Assembly: GCA_015654675.1 (NCBI GenBank)
Contig: JAATGM010000032.1
Location: 124,001 to 188,000 of the forward strand
DNA from: Planctomycetota bacterium
Lineage (GTDB): Bacteria; Planctomycetota; Phycisphaerae; UBA1845; UTPLA1
Direction: 5' to 3'
DNA length: 64,000 nucleotides
The translations under genes were made by a program, and so were the position numbers. Positions 1 to 9,308 of the stretch are shown one piece after another. Numbering within the stretch: the stretch's first letter is position 1; every line of letters begins with the position of its first letter. The notes below the pieces were generated by a model. That model made no database searches. It was not told where the DNA came from and saw only the letters and a program-made list of their open reading frames with translations.

Positions 1-3000
1 GACCTGAACGAGGCTCATAGAAACGACGTCCGTAGTCGTACTCGCCAGTTTCCGCGATCAGGTATTTCGTGCTAAATCGGAATGGATTCGACGCGCCGAA
101 CGTACCCGCCGACGCGATCTTCTGGCCGTACGCGTCATATTCATATGTTGCGGCCGGTGTTGGGGAACTGCTGCTTACGGACTCGATCAACTGGCCGACG
201 TTTCCGTTGGCGTCGTAGAAGTAGGCGAGGGCCTTATCGTCGGTTGCCGTGGTCGTGCCGTTGGTGTCGTAGCAGCCGAGCAGGCCGCCGATGCCGCCGG
301 CGGCGTGGAGGCCGGACTCGCTTGCATTGCCGTTCTGGCCGGCGAGGTCGAGGCCCCAGGTGTATTTGCGGATGACCGCATTGATGCTCAGCCCATTCAG
401 TTCGAGCAGCAGGTTCCATTTGTCGTAGATGAATCGCGTGTCGCTGGCGGCCGCAGAGTTCCAGGCCGAGCCGGTCCAGGCGAAGGTCCGCTTGCGGACG
501 CGGCGGCTCATGTAGTCGTAGTCGAACTTGATCTGGACGCTGCCGGTGTCGGGGTCTCTAGGGGTGACGGAGATCAGGCGATTCTCGGCGTCCCAGCTAT
601 ACGTGAAGCGAAGCCCGTCATCGGTCATATTGCCGTCGGCGTCGTGGAACACCGGACCGCCTTCCAGTCCATCCGGGGGCGCTATGACCTTATTTATGGC
701 GCTGTACTGGTTCAGATTGTTGGAAGCGTAGTTAATCGTCAGACCACCCTCGCTGGCAGTCGTGCGGTTGCCGATGGGGTCGTAGTTGTAAGAACGGGCG
801 CGGTCGGTAACTTCCGTTCCTAGGTCGGTCGGGCTTGTGCCGGGGTAGGTATGGGCTGAGGTCAATTCGTTGCGGGTGTTGTAGCCCCACAGCTCGACGC
901 GGCTTGTGTCGAAAGCCGAACCGGTTCGGACGACGCTCGTGCGGCGGGCAAGGTTGTCGTTTTCGTAGGCGTATTTAGAGACGAGGGTTGGAGTTGTGCC
1001 CCAGTTGTTTTCGATTGAGGTGATGAGATCGCGCCGCGGCTCAAAGCTGCGCTTCGCGAACCCAGCCGTCGTGGAAGAGGACGACATGAAGCGCGTTTCC
1101 TCGACAAGATCGGTGTTGGGAACAAACGTGTAAACCACGCCGGTGCCCGCCGACCCGCCTCCGTCCGCATTGTTGCCCGGCAGTCCCGGGCCGCGGACGT
1201 TATTCAGCCGACCATAGGAGTCATAGCCGTAGCTGCTGGTGGAGTCTGAACCGGCCGAAAGCGAGACGAGCCGCCCCTTTTCGTGGGTGGTGGTCGTGTC
1301 GTATGTGCGGGTGATCGTTCGGGTATGCAGGGCGCCCGAGCCGGAGATTTCCTCCTTCCAGAGCTTCAGCGTCGCCGGGTCGTAGGTGAAGGTGTGAATT
1401 CCGACGGCGTCCGTGACGGTGGCTGGGCGACCGAGGAGGTCGTAGGTGAAGTCTACGTCATGAGTCGCCGTGTCGCTATAGTCGATTTTCTCTAACTCTC
1501 CGGTCTGGTCCTTGTAACTGTATGTGGTGATGAGCGAACCGCCGCTTCGCGCCCATTTGCGCGTCTTGAGCGAGCCGCCGTCCTCGTACGTGTACTCAAC
1601 CTTGGTATTGTCTGCATAGGTCTTCGATTTCAGCAGGCCAGTCGTGTTCTGGTAGGTCCATGTCGTGACGTCGCCGTTGCCAGCGCTGGATGGCCAGCTT
1701 GCCTGGTCCCACATTTCGGCGGCGTCGGTGCGGTAGGTGTGGAGGTAGATTCGGTCGCCATAATTGGGGTCGTATTGAATCCAGACTGGTTGGGGGACGT
1801 CGCCCCAGGTCTTCTCCATGCGGCCGAGCAGGTCGTAGCCGAAATAGGTTATCTTGCCGGCGTCATTGGTGATCTTGTAGAGCTGGCCGGCCGAGTTGTA
1901 TTCGTAGCTGGTCTGCTTGCCGAGGGCGTCCTTGACGAAATCGACGCGGTTGGCCGAGTTGTAGTGCGTTTCGCTCCAGTACTTTGTGCTGCCATTGGTG
2001 TGCCGCGGGTCGAGGACGAAGGTTTGGCGACCGAGCGCGTCATACTGGAACTCGGTGGTGTTACCGGAGCGCGACGCTACGGAGCGGACGAAACCACTCT
2101 GCGAGACGGACCGTGCGACCAGCGTTGACATCGATGAGCCGAGATAAATCGAGTCCGTTGAGGACTTGTCGCTCGGATTAAAAGTCCGATTGGCGACGGT
2201 TGTATTTCCGACCGTGTCGACCGTGGTGATCCGCGACGTTTCGTAGGTCCCCAAATCCGTAAACTTTTCCCTTCGCGATTCAACTACTATCGGGATACCG
2301 CCGGGATAGACAACGGACTGCGTCGACAGGCAGATGCCATCGTCGAGATTGAACGCGATGTCTGCAGTTCGGACGCGGTCGGTATCGAATTGCAATTGGT
2401 ATTCATCATCCCAACCCGTGCTTGTCAACTTCGTCGCCTGATGTCTGAGATTGCCAAGTGCGTCGTACTGGTAAACCATTTCGGCCCCTTCCGGAGCCGT
2501 GAGCCAGCCCGGGCCGCCCGAAGGCAAGCTATACTGTCCAGCGCCGCTGAGCGGAATCGTTCGATACAGGATTAGCGTTCCGCCGCCTTCTCCGGGCTCT
2601 CCGCCACCTTCACCACTGCCTCCACTGCCACCGCCATTGGTATATCCCGCGGGGTCCGAAATCACCGCCTGTGACCGCTTGTGCCCTAGGCGCCCCTTCC
2701 GCGCAGAGCCCGATTCAGAATACGATTTGTAATAGTCATAGAACGTGTGGATTGTCGAATTTGATATCCAGCCGGGCTTCGCGTCGCGGATCGTTCTTCC
2801 GGCGATATCGGTCCAAGTTTGAGTCCATCGGGCTGGATATGCCCCAGGACCGATTCCCGCTCGGGACCACTGGGCCCCGTCAGACTCGATTCCGTACGTA
2901 GTTAGCTGGGTGACCACGCCGCTGCCGGTCCGCTTGCTGGAGCGGCCGTCGCGGAAATACTCGGTGACTTCCGTTCTGTTACCGGGGCGCGTCACGGTGA

Positions 3001-5659
3001 TTTTGCGACCACCGCCTGTCACAGTGTCGTAGGAGTACAGCGTTTGCAAACCGGTCTCGTCGGTGCTGGTGAGAATTCGCCCGGCCTTGTCGAAAGTTTG
3101 GGATGTCTCTCTCAAAAGGTTTCCACTCGCTTCAACCGTTCGCACCACGCGACCGGCCGCGTCGTAATAGAAACGTGTGTCGATCGACTGATTGTTGGAC
3201 TCGCCGGTGCGAGATTGAGACTTAACGCGGCCCGCGGCGTCGCGAATCGTGGTCATGGCCATGCCGACTTCGTCGGTCGCAGTTTCTTCAAAACAGCAAT
3301 CACGGGTGATTTCTTGGCCGGTATGATCTGATCTCACCACAGACGTGATTCTGCCTTGAGAATCTCGCGTATATGCGACCCAACGAATGCGTCGCCAGGG
3401 ATTCTGGCCTTCGAGCGCCGCGTAGGCCTCAGTCGCTTCAAATAACACGTATCCGCTGCGATTGACGTAGGTCAACTCTCGGGTCGAGAGGGCATTGATA
3501 TAGCTCTGGCCGTCGCGCGCACCGTGACTGACAATGATACAAAGGTCCGGTTTGACCGTGGCACCTTCATCAAATGTCGGGTTCCCGGAATTGCCGAAGT
3601 CGGGCGAGAATGCCCCGGGTACATAAGCATAGTAATCAGAACGCCCATCCGGGAAATCGATTCGGTCGATTCGATCGTCATTGCCCGCCAAGAAAACCTT
3701 ACGCGTGACCAGATTCGTATCGGTGTCGTAGCCAGAATCTTGTTTGATGCAGCGTTTTTCGATGATTTCCTTCGCACCGGTCTGGGGCTCCCTGTACCCG
3801 AAGTATGTCTTGTTTGTCACTGTTCCATCCGTTGTTTCAGTCACGATGCGCGGGCGAGAATCAACACCCGAGGTCGCGGTGGGGACTGGATTGTCGGATT
3901 CGTCTGGAATTGATGTCGACGAAAGTTGGTCGACATACGTATAGCTTGTCGCACGGGTTCCCGTACCGCTCGTTGTCAATGAAGTATTCAAGTAGGACTG
4001 CGTTGTTTGGGACACGCGCCCTTGATTGTCGTAGCTGTAGGTGATCCACGACCCGTCCGAAAATGACTCTGTTTCAAGGAACCCTTGGTTGGGGCTTGAC
4101 GATCGAAACGTTCGCGTCGTCACAAGGTGAGCGCCGTCAGGATCGACGATCCGCTCAGACAGGTCACGCCGGTCATCCGGCAGATTTACGTACGTTTCCA
4201 GTTCTTTGAAAGCAACCGCGCCCTGATCATCGGCGATGCTGTGTTCTCGTACGTTTCCCGTCCACGTCTCGGATTCCTGGACAAGTGTTGCACCGGAGGA
4301 GGTAAGCGTTCGAAGCGTCAGTGTTAAGCCACTCGACGTAGTCGCGCCCTCGTATTTGTAGCTCATCGCGACGTTTCCGCTCGCGTCTTTTTTCTTGATC
4401 GTGAGCACGCCCGCGCTCGGGTATTCGACCTCCCACAAAGCAAACGGCTGCCCGACCGGAACGTAAAGATTCGTCTGCTGCGCACGCTCCGGATTGCTGT
4501 TGTAGGAATAGAGCCGGATCGTATACTTGGACGGACTATCGGTCGTGACATCGGTGAGGCATGTTGGTGTCAAGATCTGCCGAATCGCCGCTCCGGACCG
4601 GATGATATCCACGTCCGGCCGCATGAAATCAAAGCGAAGGCCGGCTGGTGTACCTAGTGTTGCGCTCGGTGTCTGGCCGTACAGCCAAAGATCGCCAATC
4701 GGCTCGCCCTCGATGTCCTTTCCGAGGTCAAATCGCACGTCAACGCTGCCGAGCCGGGCAGTCGCACCACCGGTTCCACAGGCACCATTCCCCGAGCATC
4801 CTCCACTGCAACCGCCCCCAACCGCAACCGGCGTATCGAAATAGCAGGTTGGCGATCCATTAAGCGTGGCCCTGACGGTAATGACGCCAGTGCCGCCGCC
4901 GCTGACGAGGCGATTTCGATTGACGATCGATGCGCCGTGCGTTTCGCCCAATATCGTGAGGTTTAGACTGACACAGGGAAAGTCCCGCAGAAACGCCTGG
5001 GCACCTTGGCCAGAACCGGACCGGGACGAGCGATTGAATACGAGCCCCGTCGCAGGGCATGGAACGACCGTCTCGACCGACCCTGGCGCCATCGGTAATG
5101 CCTTCGCGGCTTCGTTTGGGTTACAACTACATGCTTCAACGGGAAATGGATCCGGATCGCCGTGCGGATTGCCGTTGTATACAGTCCCATCAAGCCTATA
5201 CGTTCCAACTCTGTCCAATAGAAATGACGTTACCTGGCTTTGGTAATAGTCACCGGATGCAATAATTTCTGGCGCACCAGCCGGGGGCAAAAACGTTACC
5301 GACCACATGTGCCAACATGGGCAACTGCCTGATGTGGACGAACAGGCAATGAAGTCGCCCAAGCCGGGAAACGGACATGTCGGGGTCGCTTCCCACGTGT
5401 AGTGGTCGAATTCCCCGCCGCTAATCAATCCGGCATATTGACTGCACAACGATTGAATAGGCAGCGCAGTAACCGCCCCATTTCCGGCCGAAGTTGTGCA
5501 CCAACCGGGCTGTGCACAATCAGCGGGAGGTCCCAGAGGATCCGACTGGAACGCGACTGCCCGGCCCGGCGAGCCCGGGATCAGCATCATGAGCGCGCTG
5601 ATTATTCCACACGATAGGAAACAGATCAGATGCAACGATGTTCGTTGACTAGCAGGCAT
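1..5659 (-). CDS. RHS/YD-repeat secreted protein, C-terminus beyond window
   Basis: The frame from the ATG at 5659 stays open to the window edge, giving 1886 codons with no stop, so the 3' end is missing. It begins with a Sec-type signal peptide (hydrophobic residues about 9-28, likely cut after AVA near residue 36). A Cys-rich N-terminal region follows, then a domain near residues 298-345 containing GSVDVRFDLG and DLWLYGQ. From about residue 550 there are many YD repeats of the form YDxxGR, including YDNQGR, YDAAGR, YDALGR and YDLLGR. A Gly/Ser/Glu-rich linker lies near residues 1005-1020. The last visible residues (TGEYDYGRRFYEP) match the RHS core signature that normally closes the YD shell. 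The RBS is weak (GGGAG). RHS proteins form hollow beta shells at the cell surface and may carry a variable C-terminal effector, which cannot be seen here. The toxin role is therefore unknown; the family call is secure. Confidence 0.92.
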   Translation of the reverse strand, partial: MPASQRTSLHLICFLSCGIISALMMLIPGSPGRAVAFQSDPLGPPADCAQPGWCTTSAGNGAVTALPIQSLCSQYAGLISGGEFDHYTWEATPTCPFPGLGDFIACSSTSGSCPCWHMWSVTFLPPAGAPEIIASGDYYQSQVTSFLLDRVGTYRLDGTVYNGNPHGDPDPFPVEACSCNPNEAAKALPMAPGSVETVVPCPATGLVFNRSSRSGSGQGAQAFLRDFPCVSLNLTILGETHGASIVNRNRLVSGGGTGVITVRATLNGSPTCYFDTPVAVGGGCSGGCSGNGACGTGGATARLGSVDVRFDLGKDIEGEPIGDLWLYGQTPSATLGTPAGLRFDFMRPDVDIIRSGAAIRQILTPTCLTDVTTDSPSKYTIRLYSYNSNPERAQQTNLYVPVGQPFALWEVEYPSAGVLTIKKKDASGNVAMSYKYEGATTSSGLTLTLRTLTSSGATLVQESETWTGNVREHSIADDQGAVAFKELETYVNLPDDRRDLSERIVDPDGAHLVTTRTFRSSSPNQGFLETESFSDGSWITYSYDNQGRVSQTTQSYLNTSLTTSGTGTRATSYTYVDQLSSTSIPDESDNPVPTATSGVDSRPRIVTETTDGTVTNKTYFGYREPQTGAKEIIEKRCIKQDSGYDTDTNLVTRKVFLAGNDDRIDRIDFPDGRSDYYAYVPGAFSPDFGNSGNPTFDEGATVKPDLCIIVSHGARDGQSYINALSTRELTYVNRSGYVLFEATEAYAALEGQNPWRRIRWVAYTRDSQGRITSVVRSDHTGQEITRDCCFEETATDEVGMAMTTIRDAAGRVKSQSRTGESNNQSIDTRFYYDAAGRVVRTVEASGNLLRETSQTFDKAGRILTSTDETGLQTLYSYDTVTGGGRKITVTRPGNRTEVTEYFRDGRSSKRTGSGVVTQLTTYGIESDGAQWSRAGIGPGAYPARWTQTWTDIAGRTIRDAKPGWISNSTIHTFYDYYKSYSESGSARKGRLGHKRSQAVISDPAGYTNGGGSGGSGEGGGEPGEGGGTLILYRTIPLSGAGQYSLPSGGPGWLTAPEGAEMVYQYDALGNLRHQATKLTSTGWDDEYQLQFDTDRVRTADIAFNLDDGICLSTQSVVYPGGIPIVVESRREKFTDLGTYETSRITTVDTVGNTTVANRTFNPSDKSSTDSIYLGSSMSTLVARSVSQSGFVRSVASRSGNTTEFQYDALGRQTFVLDPRHTNGSTKYWSETHYNSANRVDFVKDALGKQTSYEYNSAGQLYKITNDAGKITYFGYDLLGRMEKTWGDVPQPVWIQYDPNYGDRIYLHTYRTDAAEMWDQASWPSSAGNGDVTTWTYQNTTGLLKSKTYADNTKVEYTYEDGGSLKTRKWARSGGSLITTYSYKDQTGELEKIDYSDTATHDVDFTYDLLGRPATVTDAVGIHTFTYDPATLKLWKEEISGSGALHTRTITRTYDTTTTHEKGRLVSLSAGSDSTSSYGYDSYGRLNNVRGPGLPGNNADGGGSAGTGVVYTFVPNTDLVEETRFMSSSSTTAGFAKRSFEPRRDLITSIENNWGTTPTLVSKYAYENDNLARRTSVVRTGSAFDTSRVELWGYNTRNELTSAHTYPGTSPTDLGTEVTDRARSYNYDPIGNRTTASEGGLTINYASNNLNQYSAINKVIAPPDGLEGGPVFHDADGNMTDDGLRFTYSWDAENRLISVTPRDPDTGSVQIKFDYDYMSRRVRKRTFAWTGSAWNSAAASDTRFIYDKWNLLLELNGLSINAVIRKYTWGLDLAGQNGNASESGLHAAGGIGGLLGCYDTNGTTTATDDKALAYFYDANGNVGQLIESVSSSSPTPAATYEYDAYGQKIASAGTFGASNPFRFSTKYLIAETGEYDYGRRFYEPRSG

Positions 5660-6101
5660 TGGAAGCTCCCGTAGAGGACTCGGGTTGAGTGTTTGTGCTT
5701 GGTGTCGAAAGCGTACCGATTTCGCGGGCGCGCTTCAAGCGAAAACTGGCGATCGACAGCGTCGATTTTCGCAGCGCCTCACCATTGCCACTTGATCCAC
5801 GCCTGTGCGGAATAGCGCGAGCCAGCTGCCGGGCGTAGCCGAAGGCCGACCCGTTATGCTTCCGCGCTGAGCGATCCTATCTGCGTTTCTTGGATACGAA
5901 TCAGCCGACTCGCAAGGCTTGCGCTCGCCCGCGATGGGGAGCGCTTGCAAGACGACCCACCGAATGCGCTCAGCGTGCGCCGCTCAATCTCCCAATAGGC
6001 TCTAAGGCCATTGAGGGCAGTCGAGTTGCAATCGAACAGACCAAACCGTTATGCTAACTGTAGTCGTACCAACAACCCTGAAGGGGGCGGAGGGAATCAT
6101 C
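5660..6101. other. Divergent intergenic region
   Basis: About 440 bases separate the starts of the RHS protein (-) and the YWTD propeller protein (+), so promoters for both must lie here. I see no convincing gene. The short frame 5735-5950 (-) has no family signature or good RBS. I could not pick out a reliable promoter pair by eye. Confidence 0.5.
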
Positions 6102-6998
6102 GTGAAGCGATTGCGATTCGGGTTTCGGGCAGCGATCCTTGTTTGGTTCATGGCGATTGAGAGCGTGTCGGCCTTCCAGCTTTACTTTACAGAGAGTCCA
6201 CTTGGCAGAATCCGGCGAATGCAACCGGATGGGTCGGGGCTTGTTACGCTCAGTGAGCAATCGAATTCGTTGGCACAGGGCCTTGCCGTCGATTTATCCC
6301 ATGACGCGATCTATTGGGTCGACTTCAATCGCGACAAGATCCGTCGCGCACCTTTGGGCGGCGGACCGCCCACAAACGTCATGAATGCCGCATATCCCGC
6401 AGACATCGCAATCGACCACGTTCACGGAAAAATGTACTACAGCGTTGAAACGGATGTCCCTGAATCAAAAATCCATCGGGCCAACCTGGATGGGAGCAAC
6501 GAAGAAACTCTCGCAACGGCGTTTCCTTTCGCGGACGGTCTGGCGATCGACGAAGTCGGCGAAAAAATCTATTGGGTCACATACGATTCCATGCAACGAA
6601 GCAATCTGGATGGATCGCAAGTCGAAACCTTGGGAACCCGTGTCCACGACGGCAATGCAGGGGTCGCGATCGATCGAATTCGAAACAAAGTATATTTCAG
6701 CGATAGAGATCGCATTTATACCATGAATCTCGACGGATCGGGGCGCGTGACCTATGTGCTGCCGGGTCTCAGCATCAACCGAATTGCCATCGACCCAGTA
6801 GGCCAGCACCTGTTCTGGACAATCGGCTCCACAAGCCCCAATGGGATTGTGCAGCGAGCAAATCTGGATGGGTCCGATGCCGTTACGATCGCGTCGGGAC
6901 TCACCTATCCTTACGGAATTGTTTATGTGCCGGAGCCACCTTTGGCACCGGCGCTCGGAGTTGCGCTGCTGGCGCTTTGCTTGCACTCTCGACGCTGA
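6102..6998 (+). CDS. Secreted YWTD/LDL-receptor-type beta-propeller protein
   Basis: I place the start at GTG 6102: GGCGGAGGG lies about 7 bases upstream, and the protein then opens with a normal signal peptide (basic KRLRF, hydrophobic core, cut near VSA-FQ). The upstream ATG at 6051 would add 17 residues before the signal. The mature part has about five to six blades of roughly 42 residues, each with NLDGS…ET or similar and IDxxxxxxYW-like strands (AIYWVDF, KIYWVTY, KVYFSDR, HLFWTIG), typical of the LDLR class B propeller. The C-terminus has VPEP, a short hydrophobic helix and a basic HSRR tail, which resembles a degenerate PEP-CTERM sorting signal. The role is likely extracellular binding; the ligand is unknown. 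Confidence 0.8.
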   Translation: MKRLRFGFRAAILVWFMAIESVSAFQLYFTESPLGRIRRMQPDGSGLVTLSEQSNSLAQGLAVDLSHDAIYWVDFNRDKIRRAPLGGGPPTNVMNAAYPADIAIDHVHGKMYYSVETDVPESKIHRANLDGSNEETLATAFPFADGLAIDEVGEKIYWVTYDSMQRSNLDGSQVETLGTRVHDGNAGVAIDRIRNKVYFSDRDRIYTMNLDGSGRVTYVLPGLSINRIAIDPVGQHLFWTIGSTSPNGIVQRANLDGSDAVTIASGLTYPYGIVYVPEPPLAPALGVALLALCLHSRR

Positions 6999-7017
6999 AT
7001 CAAATTGTTCGACCGCG

Positions 7018-7038
7018 TTCGAAGATCACCACTTCGAA
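7018..7038. terminator. Hairpin between convergent genes
   Basis: A perfect 7-bp inverted repeat TTCGAAG / CTTCGAA with a 7-base loop lies just after the propeller stop codon and before the end of the convergent protease gene. There is no T-tract, so termination is only inferred from its position. Confidence 0.35.
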
Positions 7039-7084
7039 GACACCGACACGTTCGCGTTCCCGCTAACCGCAGTATGGCGGAATA

Positions 7085-7654
7085 CTATAAGACTCGGATC
7101 CCTGCATCCTTGAGCGTCTTCGCTCGGCGATCGTCCAAGAACCCCCGCTTGTAGCCGGCGACCGACACGAGCGCAAATTGCTCCAAGACGTCTCTCCCAA
7201 TTATCGAATGAGATAAGCCCTGTCCCGCCCTGCGATGCACAAACTCGCAACAGCCGAGCCGCTTCTTCATCCATCCAATTTCGTGCTCAGTCGATGCTGC
7301 AAAATAGAGAAATTCGAGGTCGATCGATTTGGTAACGCCATTGTCGTCCGTAAAGATCACGCCCGCGCCACCGTTTCCACCCTGCAGGATTTTCATCGGA
7401 GAACGACCATTAATCGTTGAGAGCGGTCGCACGTCGTCTTGAAGGAATGAGTCCGCCAAATCCGGGTGGGCGGCGATCAGTTTTCGCTCGTCTTTGGGGC
7501 AGATGAAAGTATTATCCAGGCCGGTGTCCAACATGAACGTAAGCGGGATTCGAAGTTCCTGCCCGCCATAGAAAAGCGTTCCTTGGATGAACGGCCAGAC
7601 GCGAGCAGTCTTGACCCGGTCCATGCTGACATAGCTGATTGAGAATCGCGGCAC
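7085..7654 (-). CDS. Retropepsin-like aspartic protease domain protein
   Basis: The GTG start at 7654 gives 189 residues. The hallmark is FMLDTGLDNTFI with the D-T-G triad at residues 43-45, preceded by a beta-strand-rich stretch (LRIPLTF), as in the single-domain retropepsin-like (gag-asp/SpoIIGA-type) fold. Later GRDVLEQFALV matches the second conserved 'IIG…L' element of this family. I see no signal peptide or membrane helix, so it is probably cytoplasmic; such proteins act as homodimers. It lies 95 bases downstream of the small protein at 7750-8007 on the same strand and may be cotranscribed. The substrate is unknown. Confidence 0.65.
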   Translation of the reverse strand: MPRFSISYVSMDRVKTARVWPFIQGTLFYGGQELRIPLTFMLDTGLDNTFICPKDERKLIAAHPDLADSFLQDDVRPLSTINGRSPMKILQGGNGGAGVIFTDDNGVTKSIDLEFLYFAASTEHEIGWMKKRLGCCEFVHRRAGQGLSHSIIGRDVLEQFALVSVAGYKRGFLDDRRAKTLKDAGIRVL

Positions 7655-7749
7655 GGTGTGAATGCCTCGCGGCGCAGGACGTGCCGCCCTATCAAGTTTT
7701 CAGATTCGACCTAAGGTTAAGAGGTGCGCAATTCAGAAAATGAGGCAAT

Positions 7750-8007
7750 CTAGCCCATGTAACAAACGCGCTCGTCCGGCACTTCGAGGACGACAAAGCC
7801 CGTCCCGCCGGCCTTCCGAGCGGCGGCTTCGGCGTCAGCCTCGGTAGCGAAGCCATCGATGTGAAACTTGCCCGGTCCGGTCGCAAACCCGGCGACATAA
7901 TGGATGCCAGGTTTCACGTGTTGTTGAAATGTATCCGCGACGCGCGCGAGCACTTGTCTGCTCATCATCAGCGCGCTTCGCGATTCGTGGCTTAGTTCGG
8001 CTGGCAT
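7750..8007 (-). CDS. Small hypothetical protein
   Basis: 85 residues from ATG 8007. Its composition is that of a real soluble protein, with an alpha/beta pattern (YVAGFATGPGKFHIDGF, then an Ala/Glu-rich helix, then GFVVLEVP). I do not recognise the family. It precedes the retropepsin-like gene on the same strand, and the spacing allows an operon. No signal peptide or cysteine motif is visible. Confidence 0.5.
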   Translation of the reverse strand: MPAELSHESRSALMMSRQVLARVADTFQQHVKPGIHYVAGFATGPGKFHIDGFATEADAEAAARKAGGTGFVVLEVPDERVCYMG

Positions 8008-8703
8008 GTCCTATCGTGCCTCTACTGATTTGGCGCAGGTTTTCATTTCGTGGTGTGGCATGTGGCTCAGAAGTTCAACGCCAGCATGCAAAAAAGTCAA
8101 ACCTGCCCACTCTCTACTTTCGTCCTTTTTGCCCCGGCAAACCTGACATATTGTATGAAACCATTCTTGGGTGCGTCAAACAAATTCCTGCGATAACCCT
8201 CATTGCGCACGATAGTTAGGTGCCATGTTGTCAAGTGGGGATTCATAACGCCAGAACACGCCGCTCTTTGCAATGGCTGGTCCCTACCCCCGACCCACTG
8301 TTTTTTGCGCGTTTTTGTTGAGAAAAAGGCTCATTTTGATCAAGCCGGGTCCGCGAATGCGACCCAGTTACACGGTTGGTGGGCGCAAATGCACGTCGAT
8401 TGGCCGATGCTCGGGCCCATCATGTTCCATCAGCTCCGCTTACGCCTTCCGGTGGTCAGCGTGCCGCCCTGTAGTCATTCCTCAATGCTGCCCTCCGTGG
8501 ACAACTCCGCCTGCCTAAGCACTAGCGCAGTGGCGTCTTCGCTCAGGTCCGGCGGGTAGGGCCGTTACGAATAGTGCGCTGAGGCCCGAAACGTTGAGTG
8601 TAATCGACCCCGCATTACCGTTGAAGCAAACTCGCCGATCGACGTGTGGAGCCGCCAATCAAGGCAGACCGGACCCTAATCCCCAGGGCGCAACGCCCCC
8701 TCC

Positions 8704-8749
8704 CTGTTCAGCGATCCAGTCCGCGCGGACCGTCCCCCTCCCGGAACAG
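8704..8749. repeat. Nested palindromes, possible origin or operator
   Basis: CTGTTC (8704-8709) and GAACAG (8744-8749) form inverted arms around a perfect 12-bp palindrome GTCCGCGCGGAC at 8719-8730. CCCCCTCCC tracts flank it on the left and lie inside the right arm. It sits in the gene-free region upstream of a primase-bearing element. Function is inferred only from context. Confidence 0.35.
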
Positions 8750-9243
8750 TACCGTCGGGACCCGCAATAGAATCGGGCCGAGGTAACGTCGCTAGCCGGG
8801 ACTCACGCCCAAGGCGGCCCAGACCCCAACCGAACGAGCTTCACGCTTTCAGCGAGGCCCGATCTACCAAAATTCTGGCTTGTCGGTCGCCGCGACGCAA
8901 GTGCAGAACGCCCCCCAACCCCCCAGCTGGGGATGAACTTCTGGCGGATCGAAGTCGAGCAGTTGTGCCAGGCTGCAGCGCGGATCGATCGCGCATTTGG
9001 ACCTAGCACTTAAGCCTCGCCGCGCGAACCGCCCCCAGAACCCCCGTGATTACGGCGGCCGTTCCCCCTCCCGCCGCAAGCCGGGGCCGAGCCTCGTCGT
9101 CCCGTCGTGCCATTGCGGCATTACCGCCGGCACGGCCCCGACCCCCGACAGCAAGACGGGCGGGGAAGTCGTTGACGACTGAATCTCCACCAAACATCAT
9201 AACCGCGGGACGGCGGCTCGCTACCGCCACAATTCGGACCGGC

Positions 9244-9279
9244 CGGGTTCGCCGGCGAGCAGATACCCCGGTGAACCCG
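9244..9279. promoter_or_regulatory. Inverted repeat before first element gene
   Basis: CGGGTTCGCCGG (9244-9255) pairs with CCGGTGAACCCG (9268-9279) at 11 of 12 positions around a 12-base loop. It ends 29 bases before ATG 9309. It could be an operator for one of the element's HTH proteins or an RNA hairpin in the leader. Confidence 0.4.
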
Positions 9280-9308
9280 CCCGGCCGACCCGATTGGTAT
9301 CTGCGCCC

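Larger units (their letters stand above)
8008..9308. other. 1.3-kb region without a convincing gene
   Basis: Short frames on both strands here (for example 8203-8559 + and 9003-9230 -) have low-complexity or atypical composition and no recognisable motif. The left half (about 8040-8560) is more AT-rich than its surroundings; the right half is GC-rich with several CCCCCTCCC tracts (near 8696, 8734 and 9064) and palindromes. The position suggests it contains the left boundary, and perhaps the replication origin, of the element at 9309-15002. I searched by eye for a copy of the tRNA-Arg 3' end and did not find one. Confidence 0.4.

Noticed and set aside
7541-7590. GGATTCGAA match to the tRNA T-arm, considered as attL
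   Set aside because: Only nine bases match, it lies inside the retropepsin coding frame, and the flanks do not follow the tRNA sequence.
8203-8559. 118-codon frame in the gene-free region
   Set aside because: No RBS, no recognisable motif, atypical composition (many Cys/His/Pro/Ser).
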